DNA from: Lentzea aerocolonigenes
Lineage (GTDB): Bacteria > Actinomycetota > Actinomycetes > Mycobacteriales > Pseudonocardiaceae
Direction: 5' to 3'
Length of the DNA: 64,000 bases
Assembly (NCBI RefSeq): GCF_000974445.1
Contig: NZ_BBOJ01000006.1
Span: 372,001-436,000, forward strand
The position numbers were made by a program, and so were the translations under genes. Positions 53,247 to 63,056 of the stretch are shown here, one piece after another. The stretch's first letter is position 1. Each line of letters begins with the position of its first letter. The notes under the pieces were generated by a model, which was not told where the DNA came from, did no database searches, and saw nothing but the letters and a program-made list of their open reading frames with translations.

Positions 53247-55946
53247 TCAATCGGCGAGCCGGTGCGCCGCGGAGCCGAGCACCTCGAGCAACCCGGACCT
53301 GCCGGCGACCCCGAGCTTGCGGTAGCAACCGGTCAACCGCTTCTCCACGGCACGCCTGCTGATCTCGAGCACCTCGGCGATCTCGGAGTTGGTGCGGCCC
53401 TCCGCGACGAGTTCGGCGACCTGGCGCTCGCCGCCGGTCAGCTCCGGAATGCCCGGGGTGGAGACGGCGCGGGCGGGCTGGCTCTCGAACTCCCGATGGC
53501 CGGTCAGCGCAAGGCGGCGAGCCTGCGCGGACGCGCCCTCGTGGCCGGGCAGGCCCGCGTCCCTCAGCCTGTTCGCGAGTGACCACAGTGCCCTGGCCAG
53601 TTCCTGGGGACGGCCGAACGACTCCAGCACGTCGACGGCGTCCTGCAGCAGCGCCACTCCACGCGCGCCCTCGGTCACCTCACCGAGCAGGCGCAAGGCC
53701 CGTCCATGTGCCCGTGGCGCACCCCATGCCGCTGCCAGGCGCCGCTGTTCGTCCGCGAGCCGCCGTGCCTCGGAGAGGTCGCCGAGCCCTCTGTTCAACC
53801 GCACCGCCCAGACCCGCCAGGGCATCAGGACGGGGTTCCGCCAGCCGAACCGGTCGAGCATGCGCCCGAACTCCAGCACGTGCGAGAGCGCCTCCGCGTC
53901 GTTCTGTCCGTCGAGCAACGCCGCCCGCAGCATCCCCAAGGCAGCCGAAACCCGTCCGCCCTCGGCAGCGCGGGTCTCACAGCGCGCCAGCACCAGACGG
54001 ACGAGATCCCGGTCCTGACACTCGATCGCGACCGAAGCCATGGACCGCACGAACGGAGACTCCGGCACCGCCCAGTCCGGCACCGACGCCTGCGCCGCGG
54101 TGACCGCCAGCGCCACCGCCTCGGCTGTGGCTCCCTCGTTCGCCCGCACCAGAGCGCGAGCAGCGTCGATCAGCGCGAGTTCCGCACCTCGATCGAGAGG
54201 ACTGACCAGACCGGACGCGGTGTCCAGCCACGACGACGCCTCGTCCAGCGATTCGACGGCGACGAGCACCTCGACCAGCAGAGGGATCGTGGTGTGGACG
54301 TGCGCGGGAGAAGCCGGCTCCCGGTCGAGGATGCTCCTGGCCAGCCTGGCGGCGTCCGGGGCGGAGATGCGCACCGAGAGCATGCTCGAGTGCAACAGCA
54401 CGATGAGCAGTTCCCGCTCCGCGCCGCTCGTGACACCCAGCTCGCTGCCGAGCGCGGCCAGCCGCCGGGCGGAGGACGCGAGCGTGTTCGGATCCCGGCT
54501 GCCGAGGTAGCGGGTCCTCGCCTCCAGCCGCAACGCCAGGTCGCGGTCGACTCCGGTGAGCTCGGCGGTGTCGCCCAGCTCCGCGGCGACACCGCGGATC
54601 AGGCCGGCTACCGGCTGACGCGCCGTGTCGAGCAGGGAGGGCGCGAGGCGCATCAGCGCCGCGCCGCGTTCCCTCGCGGAGCCGAGGAGGGGCAGGGCCT
54701 GGGCGATGTGGCGGGTGGCGACCACGGGATCGGTACCGCGGACGACCAAGGCGAGATCCACCAGCAACCGCGCCCGGCGCACGCCGTCCTCCGGTACCGC
54801 GAACACCGCCCGGCGGAGGTAACACGTGGCCGTCTCCCGTTCACCCCGGCCGAGCGCCAGCATGGCCGCTTCCTGCAGCGACGAGATCGCCCACTCGTCG
54901 AGCGCGGAGGTGACGGCGAGCAGGTGCGCGGCGACCCGCTCAGCCGGAAAGCCCCGGTCGTGCCGCAGTTCCGCCGCCCTCAGATGAAGCACTTCCCGTT
55001 CGTGCGCCGACACGACGTGCGCCACCGCGTCGGCGGCGAACACGTGGGTGAACCGCAGCTCCGGGTCTGTGACGAGCAGGCCCAGCCGGGTCAGCTGCCG
55101 CACGGTGTCGCTCCAGAGGACCGGATCAAGCCCGGCCAGCGGCCCCGCCGTCTCCTCGTCCGCGTCGTGCCCCAGCGTCGCGACGGCCTGGACGACGGTC
55201 CGCGCGGGTGCGGACAGCCCGCGGACGTACGAGACGAGCCTCGCGCGCAGTGACTCCGGCCGCAGGGCCCGCAGGCCGTCGGTGGCCGTCACCAGCGGGC
55301 TGATCCCATCGCCGGCCAGCTCCACGAGGAGGCCGTTCAACGCTATCGGGCTCCCAGCGGTGATCTCGTGACAGAGCAGCACGAACTCGTCGTCGCCCGG
55401 CTCGCCGAACGTGCTCTTGACCAGTTCACCGGTCGCGGCCGCCGACAGCGCCCGCGGCCGCAGCACCACTGACGCCGAGTCGAGCACGTCCCGAACCGAT
55501 GCCGCCTCGGTACCGGGGTCACCATCGCGCACCGTCACGACCAGCACCACGGGCAGCCGGTCGACCTGACAGGCCAGCCGCCCCAGCGTCCGCAACGAGG
55601 CCTCGTCGCCCCACTGCAGGTCGTCGACGAGCAACGCGAGCGGTGCCTCCGCGCTCAGCGCACGGACAACGGAGTCCACTGTGGACTCTCCGGTCGCGCG
55701 CTCACCTGAGCCGGAGTGGAACAGCTGAGACACCACCCCGAGCACGAAGTCCCGCTCCAGTGGTGACGCGGCGGCCCACCGGACGCGATACCCGCGTCGC
55801 CTGGCCTGTTCCCCGGCGGCGAGCAGAAGTGCGGATCTGCCTACACCGAGCGGGCCACTGATCACAACGGACGCCCCCGCGCCCGCCCGCGCCCGGTCGA
55901 GCACCGCCTCGAGCTGGGCGAGCTCCTCGTCACGCTCCAGCATCAT
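53247..55946 (-). CDS. LuxR-family (LAL-type) regulator 2
   Basis: The protein has about 899 residues. The N-terminal ATPase motif is GPLGVGRSALL, with Arg in place of the Walker A Lys, and Walker B is LALLVDDLQW. A helical TPR-like middle follows, and the C-terminal HTH is GGERQVAELVAEGRTNSEIA ... ISRRAVEKRLTGCYRKLGV. ATG 55946 has GAGGAG 10 nt upstream and overlaps the preceding LAL gene by 17 nt; GTG 55955 is also possible. It is third in a same-strand run of three LAL genes from 61450, probably one transcript. Confidence 0.87.
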   Translation of the reverse strand: MMLERDEELAQLEAVLDRARAGAGASVVISGPLGVGRSALLLAAGEQARRRGYRVRWAAASPLERDFVLGVVSQLFHSGSGERATGESTVDSVVRALSAEAPLALLVDDLQWGDEASLRTLGRLACQVDRLPVVLVVTVRDGDPGTEAASVRDVLDSASVVLRPRALSAAATGELVKSTFGEPGDDEFVLLCHEITAGSPIALNGLLVELAGDGISPLVTATDGLRALRPESLRARLVSYVRGLSAPARTVVQAVATLGHDADEETAGPLAGLDPVLWSDTVRQLTRLGLLVTDPELRFTHVFAADAVAHVVSAHEREVLHLRAAELRHDRGFPAERVAAHLLAVTSALDEWAISSLQEAAMLALGRGERETATCYLRRAVFAVPEDGVRRARLLVDLALVVRGTDPVVATRHIAQALPLLGSARERGAALMRLAPSLLDTARQPVAGLIRGVAAELGDTAELTGVDRDLALRLEARTRYLGSRDPNTLASSARRLAALGSELGVTSGAERELLIVLLHSSMLSVRISAPDAARLARSILDREPASPAHVHTTIPLLVEVLVAVESLDEASSWLDTASGLVSPLDRGAELALIDAARALVRANEGATAEAVALAVTAAQASVPDWAVPESPFVRSMASVAIECQDRDLVRLVLARCETRAAEGGRVSAALGMLRAALLDGQNDAEALSHVLEFGRMLDRFGWRNPVLMPWRVWAVRLNRGLGDLSEARRLADEQRRLAAAWGAPRAHGRALRLLGEVTEGARGVALLQDAVDVLESFGRPQELARALWSLANRLRDAGLPGHEGASAQARRLALTGHREFESQPARAVSTPGIPELTGGERQVAELVAEGRTNSEIAEVLEISRRAVEKRLTGCYRKLGVAGRSGLLEVLGSAAHRLAD

Positions 55947-58650
55947 CGCGGTCACGCTCCTCGACGACAGCCAGCTCGAGCAGGGCTCTGAGCTGGTGCC
56001 GACGCATCACGCCGGTCTTGCGGTAGACACCACTGAGATGCCCTTCGACCGTGCTGCGGGTGACCGCGAGCCGCAGGGCGATGTCCGCGTTGGACAGACC
56101 GCAGGCAGCCAGCGCGGTGATCCTGCGTTCGGTGGGGGACAACAGGTCCCCGATCTGTGCCGCGGTGCCGCGGATGCTCTCGGTGAGCTGGTGCGACCCG
56201 AACTCGGAGGCCAGCTGGTCGGACTCGAGCAACAGGTCGAGCGCGTCGCCGACCGCGCCCGACGACACCCGGTGGCCGGCGAGCGCGACGAGCGCCTGCC
56301 CGTACCGGAACCGCCACCCCGAGCCGCGGAGCAACCGGACCGCCTCGGCGCAGTGCTGTTCAGCCTCGGCTCCGGTGAGCACCAGCGACGCGCCCAGGTG
56401 TGCACCCCCGACCGTCGTCCGCGCTCCCCATCGCCTGGCCAGCCTGAGCTCCTCGGCGACCAGCTGCGCGGCCTCCTCCTGTCTGCCGAGTGCCCGCAGC
56501 GCGATCCCCGCGAGCGTCCGCCACGCGAGCAGGGCCGGATTCGTCCACTCCCGTGCCAGCAGCCGCCGTCCGCACTCGCGCAGGTTCGTCAACGCGTCCG
56601 CGGGCCGGCCGCGGTGCAGGTCTATCAGACCTTTGACCAGCAGCACCTGCACCCAGCCGAAGCCGCGCCGGACCCTCGGCTCCCAGTCGACGTCGAGCAG
56701 TGACTCCGCCTGCGAGAGATGTCCTCGCTCGAGCGCGAGTGCCGCCTCCACCGCCACCACGCTCGGCAACGCCACGGGGTGCCAGCACCGCCGTGGCATG
56801 TGGACCAGGGCGGCCTCGATGTCCGCGGCCGCTTCCTCGAACCTGCCGTCGCGGGTGTGCAACCTGCCGCGAGCCAGATGTGCCACGGCGCAGAGCACAC
56901 CCGCGCCGCGCTCCTGCGCGAGGGCGACAGCCCTGTCCAGACCCGCCAAGGCCGCGCCCACGTCATCGGTCAACATCAGCGTGCGGCACACCAGCACCTT
57001 GGGAGTGATCAGCCGGGTCTCGTCGTCCTCCAGCGCCGTCACTGCCAGCGCGCGGGCCGCGGACAGGTCGACGCCCCGCACCGCGAGCCGCCACGCCACC
57101 ACACCGGCCTGGACCGGACCGTCCGGACGGCCGGGCGGTTCCGCCGACACGGGCAGACTGAGCTCGGGTCCCTCGTGCGGAGCATCGTCGGCGATCCAGC
57201 ACAGTGCCGAGAGCGCGGCCCGTTCGTGCGGGGCGAGATCGGCCCTGTCACAGACCATCCCGAGCGTCGGCCGGACCTGGGTGTCATCGCCGCCGGCCAC
57301 CAGCAGGTCGGCCGCGTCCAGCCGGACCTGCGACACTTCCGGCCCGCTGTCGCGCAGCAGCACCCGCCGCAGCAGCCGTTCTCCCGCGACGGGAGAGTCC
57401 GGTGCGCAGGCCATCGCGAGGTCGATCTCCAGCCTGCCCCTCTGCACGGCGTCGAGCGGTTCCCTCAGTGCCCTGGTCAGCAGCTTGACGGCGACGCCGA
57501 ACTCACCGGCGGTGCGGGCGTGCGCCGCTTCCCTGCACAGCGTCTCGACCACCCAGCACTCCCCGATCGGCCGGGCTCGCAACAGCAACCGGGCGACCTC
57601 CGGGTCCGCGAGCGCGCTGCGGTGAGCGATTTCCGCGGCCCTGGCGTAGAGCTCCTCCCTGCGCTGTGCGTCCATCCCGGCGAGGATCCGCTCGGCGGCG
57701 GGCGCGTCGTGCTCCAGCGGCGTGGCACCGTCACCGAGTTCCAGGCCCCGCACCAGCTCCCGCACCCTGGCCGGTGACATGGTCCGCACCTCGGCCAGTG
57801 CGCAGACCAGTTCGAAGTCCAGCTTCCCCGGTTCCAGCGCGAGCACGCGGACGAGATCGGCGAGCTCGAGCGGCAGTCCGGTCACCAGCGCCGCGGCCCG
57901 GTCGGCGTCCACGTGACGCCGGACCAGCTCGGCCGCCCGGTGCGGGCTCGGGTCGGTGCCGACGAGAGCAGCGGCGTCGTGGACCAGTGCGGGACGTCCG
58001 TTCGTCGAGCCGGCGACGACGCGAGCGATCTGGGGATCGATCGTTCCTCCCGTGCGTGCCCGCAGCACCGAGAGCACAGCCGGCTCGCTCAGCGGTCTCA
58101 GCCGCCGGGTCGTCATCGCCGCGGGCAGGCTCTGCACGTTGTACTCCTGCCACTCCTGTGCGAACGGATCCGTGACCGCGAAAACGACCGCCAGCGGCCG
58201 GTGGGCGGATCTCGTGATCATCACGCGGAGCCAGTGCTCCGAGTCCGGGTCGATCCACTGCACGTCGTCGAGCAGGACCAGGACCGGCCACCTCCCGGCC
58301 TCTTCGAGCAGAGCGGACCGGATCGCGCCGGCCAGTGCCCCGCTCTCCTCGCAGTACGCCGGGTCGAGCTGCGACACCAGCCCGAACCTGGTGGTCACGT
58401 CGCTGCGTGAACACCGGCCGACGAGCACCCGGCAGGCGGATGTCTCGGCGTGGGCGCGGGTCCAGCGCAGCAGGGCGCTGCGCCCCGATCCCCCGGGCCC
58501 CCGCAACAACACCGTGCGCGGCGTGCCGGACAGCAGATCGGCCACCACCCCGCGCAACAGGTCGAGCTCCTGTTCGCGTTCGACCAGGACGTGCCCACTG
58601 CCCGGATCGCTGCTGGGGGACGAGGCGCGTTCCCCGCGGGCGTCCGTCAT
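55930..58650 (-). CDS. LuxR-family (LAL-type) regulator 3
   Basis: This is a 906-residue LAL protein. Walker A reads GPGGSGRSALL (Lys replaced by Arg) and Walker B VLVLLDDVQW. The C-terminal HTH is LSPTERRITALAACGLSNADIA ... VTRSTVEGHLSGVYRKTGV. ATG 58650 has GGAAGGGAG upstream and follows the fourth LAL gene by 25 nt. Its substituted P-loop, like those of regulators 1 and 2, raises the question whether ATP turnover is needed. Target promoters are not evident. Confidence 0.88.
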   Translation of the reverse strand: MTDARGERASSPSSDPGSGHVLVEREQELDLLRGVVADLLSGTPRTVLLRGPGGSGRSALLRWTRAHAETSACRVLVGRCSRSDVTTRFGLVSQLDPAYCEESGALAGAIRSALLEEAGRWPVLVLLDDVQWIDPDSEHWLRVMITRSAHRPLAVVFAVTDPFAQEWQEYNVQSLPAAMTTRRLRPLSEPAVLSVLRARTGGTIDPQIARVVAGSTNGRPALVHDAAALVGTDPSPHRAAELVRRHVDADRAAALVTGLPLELADLVRVLALEPGKLDFELVCALAEVRTMSPARVRELVRGLELGDGATPLEHDAPAAERILAGMDAQRREELYARAAEIAHRSALADPEVARLLLRARPIGECWVVETLCREAAHARTAGEFGVAVKLLTRALREPLDAVQRGRLEIDLAMACAPDSPVAGERLLRRVLLRDSGPEVSQVRLDAADLLVAGGDDTQVRPTLGMVCDRADLAPHERAALSALCWIADDAPHEGPELSLPVSAEPPGRPDGPVQAGVVAWRLAVRGVDLSAARALAVTALEDDETRLITPKVLVCRTLMLTDDVGAALAGLDRAVALAQERGAGVLCAVAHLARGRLHTRDGRFEEAAADIEAALVHMPRRCWHPVALPSVVAVEAALALERGHLSQAESLLDVDWEPRVRRGFGWVQVLLVKGLIDLHRGRPADALTNLRECGRRLLAREWTNPALLAWRTLAGIALRALGRQEEAAQLVAEELRLARRWGARTTVGGAHLGASLVLTGAEAEQHCAEAVRLLRGSGWRFRYGQALVALAGHRVSSGAVGDALDLLLESDQLASEFGSHQLTESIRGTAAQIGDLLSPTERRITALAACGLSNADIALRLAVTRSTVEGHLSGVYRKTGVMRRHQLRALLELAVVEERDRDDAGA

Positions 58651-58675
58651 CGCCGGCTCCCTTCCGCCGTCATCC

Positions 58676-61450
58676 TCAGGCCTGCGAACCGGTGTGCGCG
58701 GTCAGTGCCTCGGCGAGCTGCCGCCTCCCTCTCACCCCGAGCTTGCGGTAGGCGCTGGTGAGGTGGATCTCGACAGTGCGCAGTGAGACCACCAGCGCCT
58801 CGGCGATCTCCCGGTTGTTCGCCCCGGACGCCGCCATGGCCACGACCCTCCGCTCGCTCGGAGTGAGCGAGCCCGTCAGCACCGCGTCCCGACGGCCCAT
58901 CCGGCCACCGAGGCCTTCGAGGTCGGCACGAGCCCACGACGCGTGCGCCCGCTGGCCCCATCGCACCGCGAGATCGACCGCGTGCCGAAGGCGTGCACGT
59001 CCGCCCCTCAGGTCACCGCCGCGGGCCAGCGCGAGTCCGAGAAGGTGCTCGGCCTCCACCTGGCGCACCCGATCCGCGGTGGCGGCCAGCAGTTCGACGG
59101 CCTCGCACAACAGCGCGGACGCCTGGTCGCCGTGCGCGATCGAACCCTGCGCGAGCCGGACCAGTCCCAGCGCGTGCCGCGTGCGCCAGCGCCGGGCGAG
59201 CTTCGCACCGTGCTCGACCAGTTCCACGGCCTCGTCCGCCCGGCCGACCTCGACGAGCAGGCGGGCGAGGTCCAGCCACCACGGTGCGAAGGAGGGGTTG
59301 GCGATGCCTGCCTCGCGGAGGCTGTCGCCACAGGCGGTCAGGTCGTCGATCGCGCCCGGGATGTCTGCCTGCGCCCAGCGGATCTGGCCCCTGGTCATGA
59401 GGTACTCGTGATGCTCCCAGACCCCGCAGGTCGTCGGCTCACCCAGCACGAGCGCCGCCATGTCCACTTCGTCGCGCAAGGCCAGCACCGTGGCCAGCGC
59501 CACCCGTGGTGCGACGGAGTCCGGCCGCCCCGTGCCACCGGAGAGCTCCACCGCCCGGCGGGCGTCCGCGTAGGCGCCGGAGAGTTCGTCGGACTCCGCC
59601 CGGATCAGGGCCCGCAGGGACAGTGCCGTGCTCTCGCCACGGTGATCGTTCTCCGTGCTTCTCTCCTCGACCAGGCGGCCGAGGATCGAGAGCGCGGTGA
59701 TCCGCTCGCCGGCGAGGTGGCACACGAGAGCCGAGACGAAGGAGCTGATCACGGACTGCCGCGACGTGACAGGTCCCGCCGCCGTGCTCGCGTACTCCAG
59801 CGCGAGGTGAGCCTGCTCGCCACGGGCGGTGACGAGCGCGGCCCGCGCCGCGGCGAGCAGTCGCTCGGCCACGGTCTCGCCAGCGGTGCCGAGATCGGTG
59901 AACGTCGCGACTCCGGCGCTTTTCAGCGTGGCGCCGATCGTGCTGACGTCGGCGAGACCGCCGATGATCCGAGAGGCGGTGAGACCGCGCACGAGGTCCT
60001 TGTGGGCGGCGTGGTCGGCCCCGCCCGCCGACCCCAGCTCGGCCAGCGCGGCGTCGACCAGTTCCAGCACCTCGGGCGCCCGGCCGGTGGCGAGCCCGGC
60101 GGCGGCGAGCTTGACCACGACAGACGCGCGCTCCCGGACGTTGCCGGTGAGCGCCAGCGCCTCCCTCAACAGCTCCAGTGCGCGTTCCGGATCTTCCCGC
60201 CCCACCGCGGCAGCGAGGTCGACCCGGATCTGCGGGTCGTGCGGATCCGATCTGTACAACGCGAACAGATAGCGCCGCCGAGCCGAGAACGAAGCGTTCC
60301 TCGCGGCTTCACGCAGGATGTCGAGCATCCACGGCTCAGGCTGCTCCGGCAGCGGGAGCAACTGCTCCGCGACCTGGCCCGCCGGATATCCGGCGACGCT
60401 CAGCAACCACGCGGCGCGCCCCCTGAGTTCCTCGCGCTGCCGTGCGGACAGCCCGTCCAGCACCGGCGCGACGACCTGGACCGCCAGCCCGCTCTCGTCC
60501 AGGAAGTCGTTGCTCCGCAACAGCTCCACGACCACCTGCACATGAGCCACCGGCACCCCGGCCAGCGTGGCGACGAGCTCGGCGTCCGTCGTGCCCAACG
60601 CACCCACCGCCCTCGCCACGGCCAGTGCGTGTTCGGTGTGGCTGAGCACCGCGAGCATGTCCCGCAGCGCGGCCAGCCTGCCGAACGCGGCCACCCGCGA
60701 CGCCTCACCGTTCACCGGCCGCACGCGCCGGCCGTTCAGCACTTCGATCAGGCGCAACAACACGCCGGGGTTTCCGTCGGCAACGCGAACGCACTGCTCG
60801 GCGAAACCGGTCTCGGTCCCCGATCCCAGCGCATCGGCCGCCAGCACCACCGCGTCGTCGTGAGCGAGCGGCCCGAGATCGAGGACCAGTCCGCTGTGCA
60901 GTTCCAGCAGACCGGCCGGCAGCGAGCGCACCGACGTCAAGGCCTCCGTGCGCAGCGCGAGCACGACGAGCAACGGCAGTTCCGCCGCCCTGCGCAAGGT
61001 GAAGTCCAGCCAGCGCAGCGACGAGGCGTCGCAGTGCTGCACGTCGTCGAGCACCAGCACGAGCCCACCAGCACGACCGGTGGTGTTCACCACGACCTGG
61101 TGCAGCCGGTGCATGATCGAACGGACGAGAGACCGATCCTCTCCGGCGCAGTGGTCGCCGAGCGACCGCAATGCCAGCAACTCCCGACGGAACAGGTCTC
61201 CGCCGGACACGGAGGCGAGCAGCGCACACGCCGTGCCGAAGGCGGCCGTGCCGGGGAGACAGGTCGTCCGCAGCACCGTGCCCGGCCCGGCCGACGGATC
61301 GGCCAGCGCTGCGTCGACCAAGGCCGACTTGCCGATCCCCCGCGGACCGCGCACGAGTACGACCCGTGGGGTGCCGGCGCGCGCCGCAACCACCACGTCA
61401 GCGAAGAGAACCAATTCCCGATCTCTGCCGATCAACGCCTCTGCGGTCAC
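58676..61450 (-). CDS. LuxR-family (LAL-type) regulator 4, intact P-loop
   Basis: This 924-residue LAL protein has a canonical Walker A GPRGIGKSALV (about residue 36) and Walker B LVLVLDDVQHCD, long helical repeats, and a C-terminal HTH with LTPSERRVVAMAASGANNRE ... VSLRTVEIHLTSAYRKLGV. It is the only one of the four LALs in the window with the P-loop Lys. I chose GTG 61450 (CGAAGG 9 nt upstream) over GTG 61456 and GTG 61471. It heads the three-gene regulator run; a 15-bp palindrome lies about 75 bp upstream. Confidence 0.88.
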   Translation of the reverse strand: MTAEALIGRDRELVLFADVVVAARAGTPRVVLVRGPRGIGKSALVDAALADPSAGPGTVLRTTCLPGTAAFGTACALLASVSGGDLFRRELLALRSLGDHCAGEDRSLVRSIMHRLHQVVVNTTGRAGGLVLVLDDVQHCDASSLRWLDFTLRRAAELPLLVVLALRTEALTSVRSLPAGLLELHSGLVLDLGPLAHDDAVVLAADALGSGTETGFAEQCVRVADGNPGVLLRLIEVLNGRRVRPVNGEASRVAAFGRLAALRDMLAVLSHTEHALAVARAVGALGTTDAELVATLAGVPVAHVQVVVELLRSNDFLDESGLAVQVVAPVLDGLSARQREELRGRAAWLLSVAGYPAGQVAEQLLPLPEQPEPWMLDILREAARNASFSARRRYLFALYRSDPHDPQIRVDLAAAVGREDPERALELLREALALTGNVRERASVVVKLAAAGLATGRAPEVLELVDAALAELGSAGGADHAAHKDLVRGLTASRIIGGLADVSTIGATLKSAGVATFTDLGTAGETVAERLLAAARAALVTARGEQAHLALEYASTAAGPVTSRQSVISSFVSALVCHLAGERITALSILGRLVEERSTENDHRGESTALSLRALIRAESDELSGAYADARRAVELSGGTGRPDSVAPRVALATVLALRDEVDMAALVLGEPTTCGVWEHHEYLMTRGQIRWAQADIPGAIDDLTACGDSLREAGIANPSFAPWWLDLARLLVEVGRADEAVELVEHGAKLARRWRTRHALGLVRLAQGSIAHGDQASALLCEAVELLAATADRVRQVEAEHLLGLALARGGDLRGGRARLRHAVDLAVRWGQRAHASWARADLEGLGGRMGRRDAVLTGSLTPSERRVVAMAASGANNREIAEALVVSLRTVEIHLTSAYRKLGVRGRRQLAEALTAHTGSQA

Positions 61451-61526
61451 AATCACGCACCTTCGTCCCACTCGGCGAGCATCTCAATTGGCGGATTCCC
61501 ACCAAAGAGCAAGTACAGCCAAGAGC

Positions 61527-61541
61527 ATCACCGGAGGTGAT
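61527..61541. promoter_or_regulatory. 15-bp palindrome upstream of LAL regulator 4
   Basis: ATCACCGGAGGTGAT is a perfect dyad (ATCACC, three bases, GGTGAT) 77 bp before the GTG at 61450. It is a plausible operator for auto- or cross-regulation. The half-site recurs in the dyads at 10947-10991 and within 38442-38536, but a 6-mer alone is expected often by chance in 64 kb. Confidence 0.35.
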
Positions 61542-61889
61542 CCATCGAAAAAGGAACAATCACGCCACACTGCAAAGATCCCGGGGAAACCCTTATACCA
61601 CCTCGCACCACATGCACAAAGAAACTCACCTGCCGGGAAATTTCGCGAAACAGCCTCGCATTCGACACATTCGACGATCCGCGTCGACAGTGTTCGACAA
61701 CCCTGACGCGCAAGCGGTGGCAATCAGGCATCACGACAAAGCCGCCAGCATCCGCATTACCACCAGGCAAAATCCAGACCGAACCCGGCACATGCCTGGG
61801 CAGCGGATCACGCGGCGGTCACCACCGACACCGAACCCGAGACGCCAACTTCAAACAAAATGGAACATAACCCAGCGGTGATGCCTTCG

Positions 61890-62100
61890 CCGGGACAACG
61901 CAGGCGGGCGCGGTCGACGTCCTTCTGCGACTCGATCGGTTCCGTCCTCGCAAGGACCTGACCGCCTGGACCCAGATGCTCGACCTCACCGACCACGAAG
62001 CCCGCCGCCGGAAATCCGAACGCCTGCGGCTACGCATGCCCTCCGCGGCCGGACGCATCGCCCGTCACTCACGTCAAGTCCGCCTCCGACCGGTCCGCCG
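61890..62100 (+). pseudogene. IS1380-like transposase C-terminal relic
   Basis: One plus-strand frame reads RFRPRKDLTAWTQMLDL, then RLRLRMPSAAGRIARHSRQV. This resembles the C-terminal end of IS1380-family transposases common in actinomycetes, in which a TAWTQMLAL-type segment precedes RLRLRLFxxAGRIVRxxR. The family is recalled from memory. The frame upstream of 61890 shows no transposase core, and no terminal inverted repeats were found, so it is a decayed fragment. The frame runs on to 62302 with no further resemblance. Confidence 0.4.
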
Positions 62101-62332
62101 CTCGCAGGTTCCGCTGGCCATGACGTCCAAGACGCCGCGCCTTTCGACCTTGTCGACCGCGACCGAGATCAACGGCCGCCTGCTCCGCCACGCCGCATTC
62201 GACGCGGTGAAAGCGATCGAGACGGCATTGAAAGAAGCCGAAGCGGCGTGGCGCGACCACTTTGCGACCACAATCCGGCAAAGACGACGCCAGCAGATCT
62301 AGCTCGAAAGGTGAACCCGCTGTTCATTCGCC

Positions 62333-62489
62333 GTCGGGACAACAGGATTAGAACCTGCGGCCCCTTGCCCTCAGGGCCGCCCGAACACGTGCGCCAGCAG
62401 CGGAAACACTGAAACCGCAGGTCGCGCCGGTACCGTTGACTGCTGTTCGACGCAGTCCGGAACCGTTGCTGCACATTGAGTCCTCCCAG
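62333..62489 (-). repeat. tRNA-Pro-like / attachment-site relic, copy 2
   Basis: On the minus strand, 62363-62334 reads like the T-arm and acceptor end of a tRNA-Pro (GCAGGTTCTAATCCTGT, then TGTCCCGAC). The anticodon-side sequence before it is decayed, so it is not a working tRNA. The tract continuing to 62489 matches the copy at 12602-12728 (GAAACCGCAG, CCCCTTGCCC, TCCTCCCA). It keeps more of the tRNA end than copy 1. The two copies are direct repeats about 49.8 kb apart. They may be old attachment sites of an integrative element or merely a dispersed repeat family. Confidence 0.5.
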
Positions 62490-63056
62490 ATGGCTCCCAC
62501 TGCCGAGGATCAACGCTCCACACAGGACAGTTACGCGCGAACGACAGCTGAGGACGGCCACTGATGCTGCCGCGACCCTTTCCCCGCCACGGATCACGCC
62601 GGTCAGTTCGGTTCAAGTAGCTCCCATTTGTCGCGCCACTGCCTGATACGGGCACACGGGATGGCGCGATGCGTCGAGGAACGTGGCCCGGGATGATGCG
62701 TGAGTTGTGATCGCGTTCAACGCACGGGTGTCAGCCTCTCGACGCGATGGGCGCCTGCGGTGCTGTCTGCTTGATTCGCGTCTTCAACGACGCGAGCTGT
62801 CGAGCGTTGTCCCTACCGAACGCGCTCGAGGCGTTCCTGGTCGCACATGCCTTGTGCCGCCTCTCCTACGACCGTGCAGGTGAACCGTCACGAGTTCGAG
62901 ACCGGCTTCGGTTTCAGACCAGCGCCGGTCGGCGTGGTGGGTGTTGAGAGCAATACGCGACTTCGTACTCGGCCGGGATCAGATAGCAGCCCAGTCGCGA
63001 GCGCCACTGGATCCGGCGCATCCTCGCCGGGGCCCACGGTGACGCCGATCGGTCCT

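Larger units (their letters stand above)
61451..63056. other. 1.6-kb gene-poor scar region
   Basis: No intact gene is supported here. The segment holds a palindrome (61527-61541), a transposase-like relic (61890-62100) and a tRNA-Pro-like relic (62333-62489). From 62490 to 63056 I see only short frames without family resemblance or convincing ribosome sites. The stretch 61550-61870 is AT-richer than the cluster. It separates the regulator run from the ABC exporter and looks like a worn insertion boundary. Confidence 0.6.

Noticed and set aside
62334..62400. Functional tRNA-Pro on the minus strand
   Set aside because: The T-arm is recognisable, but the D-arm and anticodon stem do not fold and the T-loop has TTCTAAT, so it is a relic.
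62747..62947. 66-codon plus-strand frame near the scar
   Set aside because: It has no family motif, start signal or neighbouring partner, and is likely a chance frame in decayed DNA.
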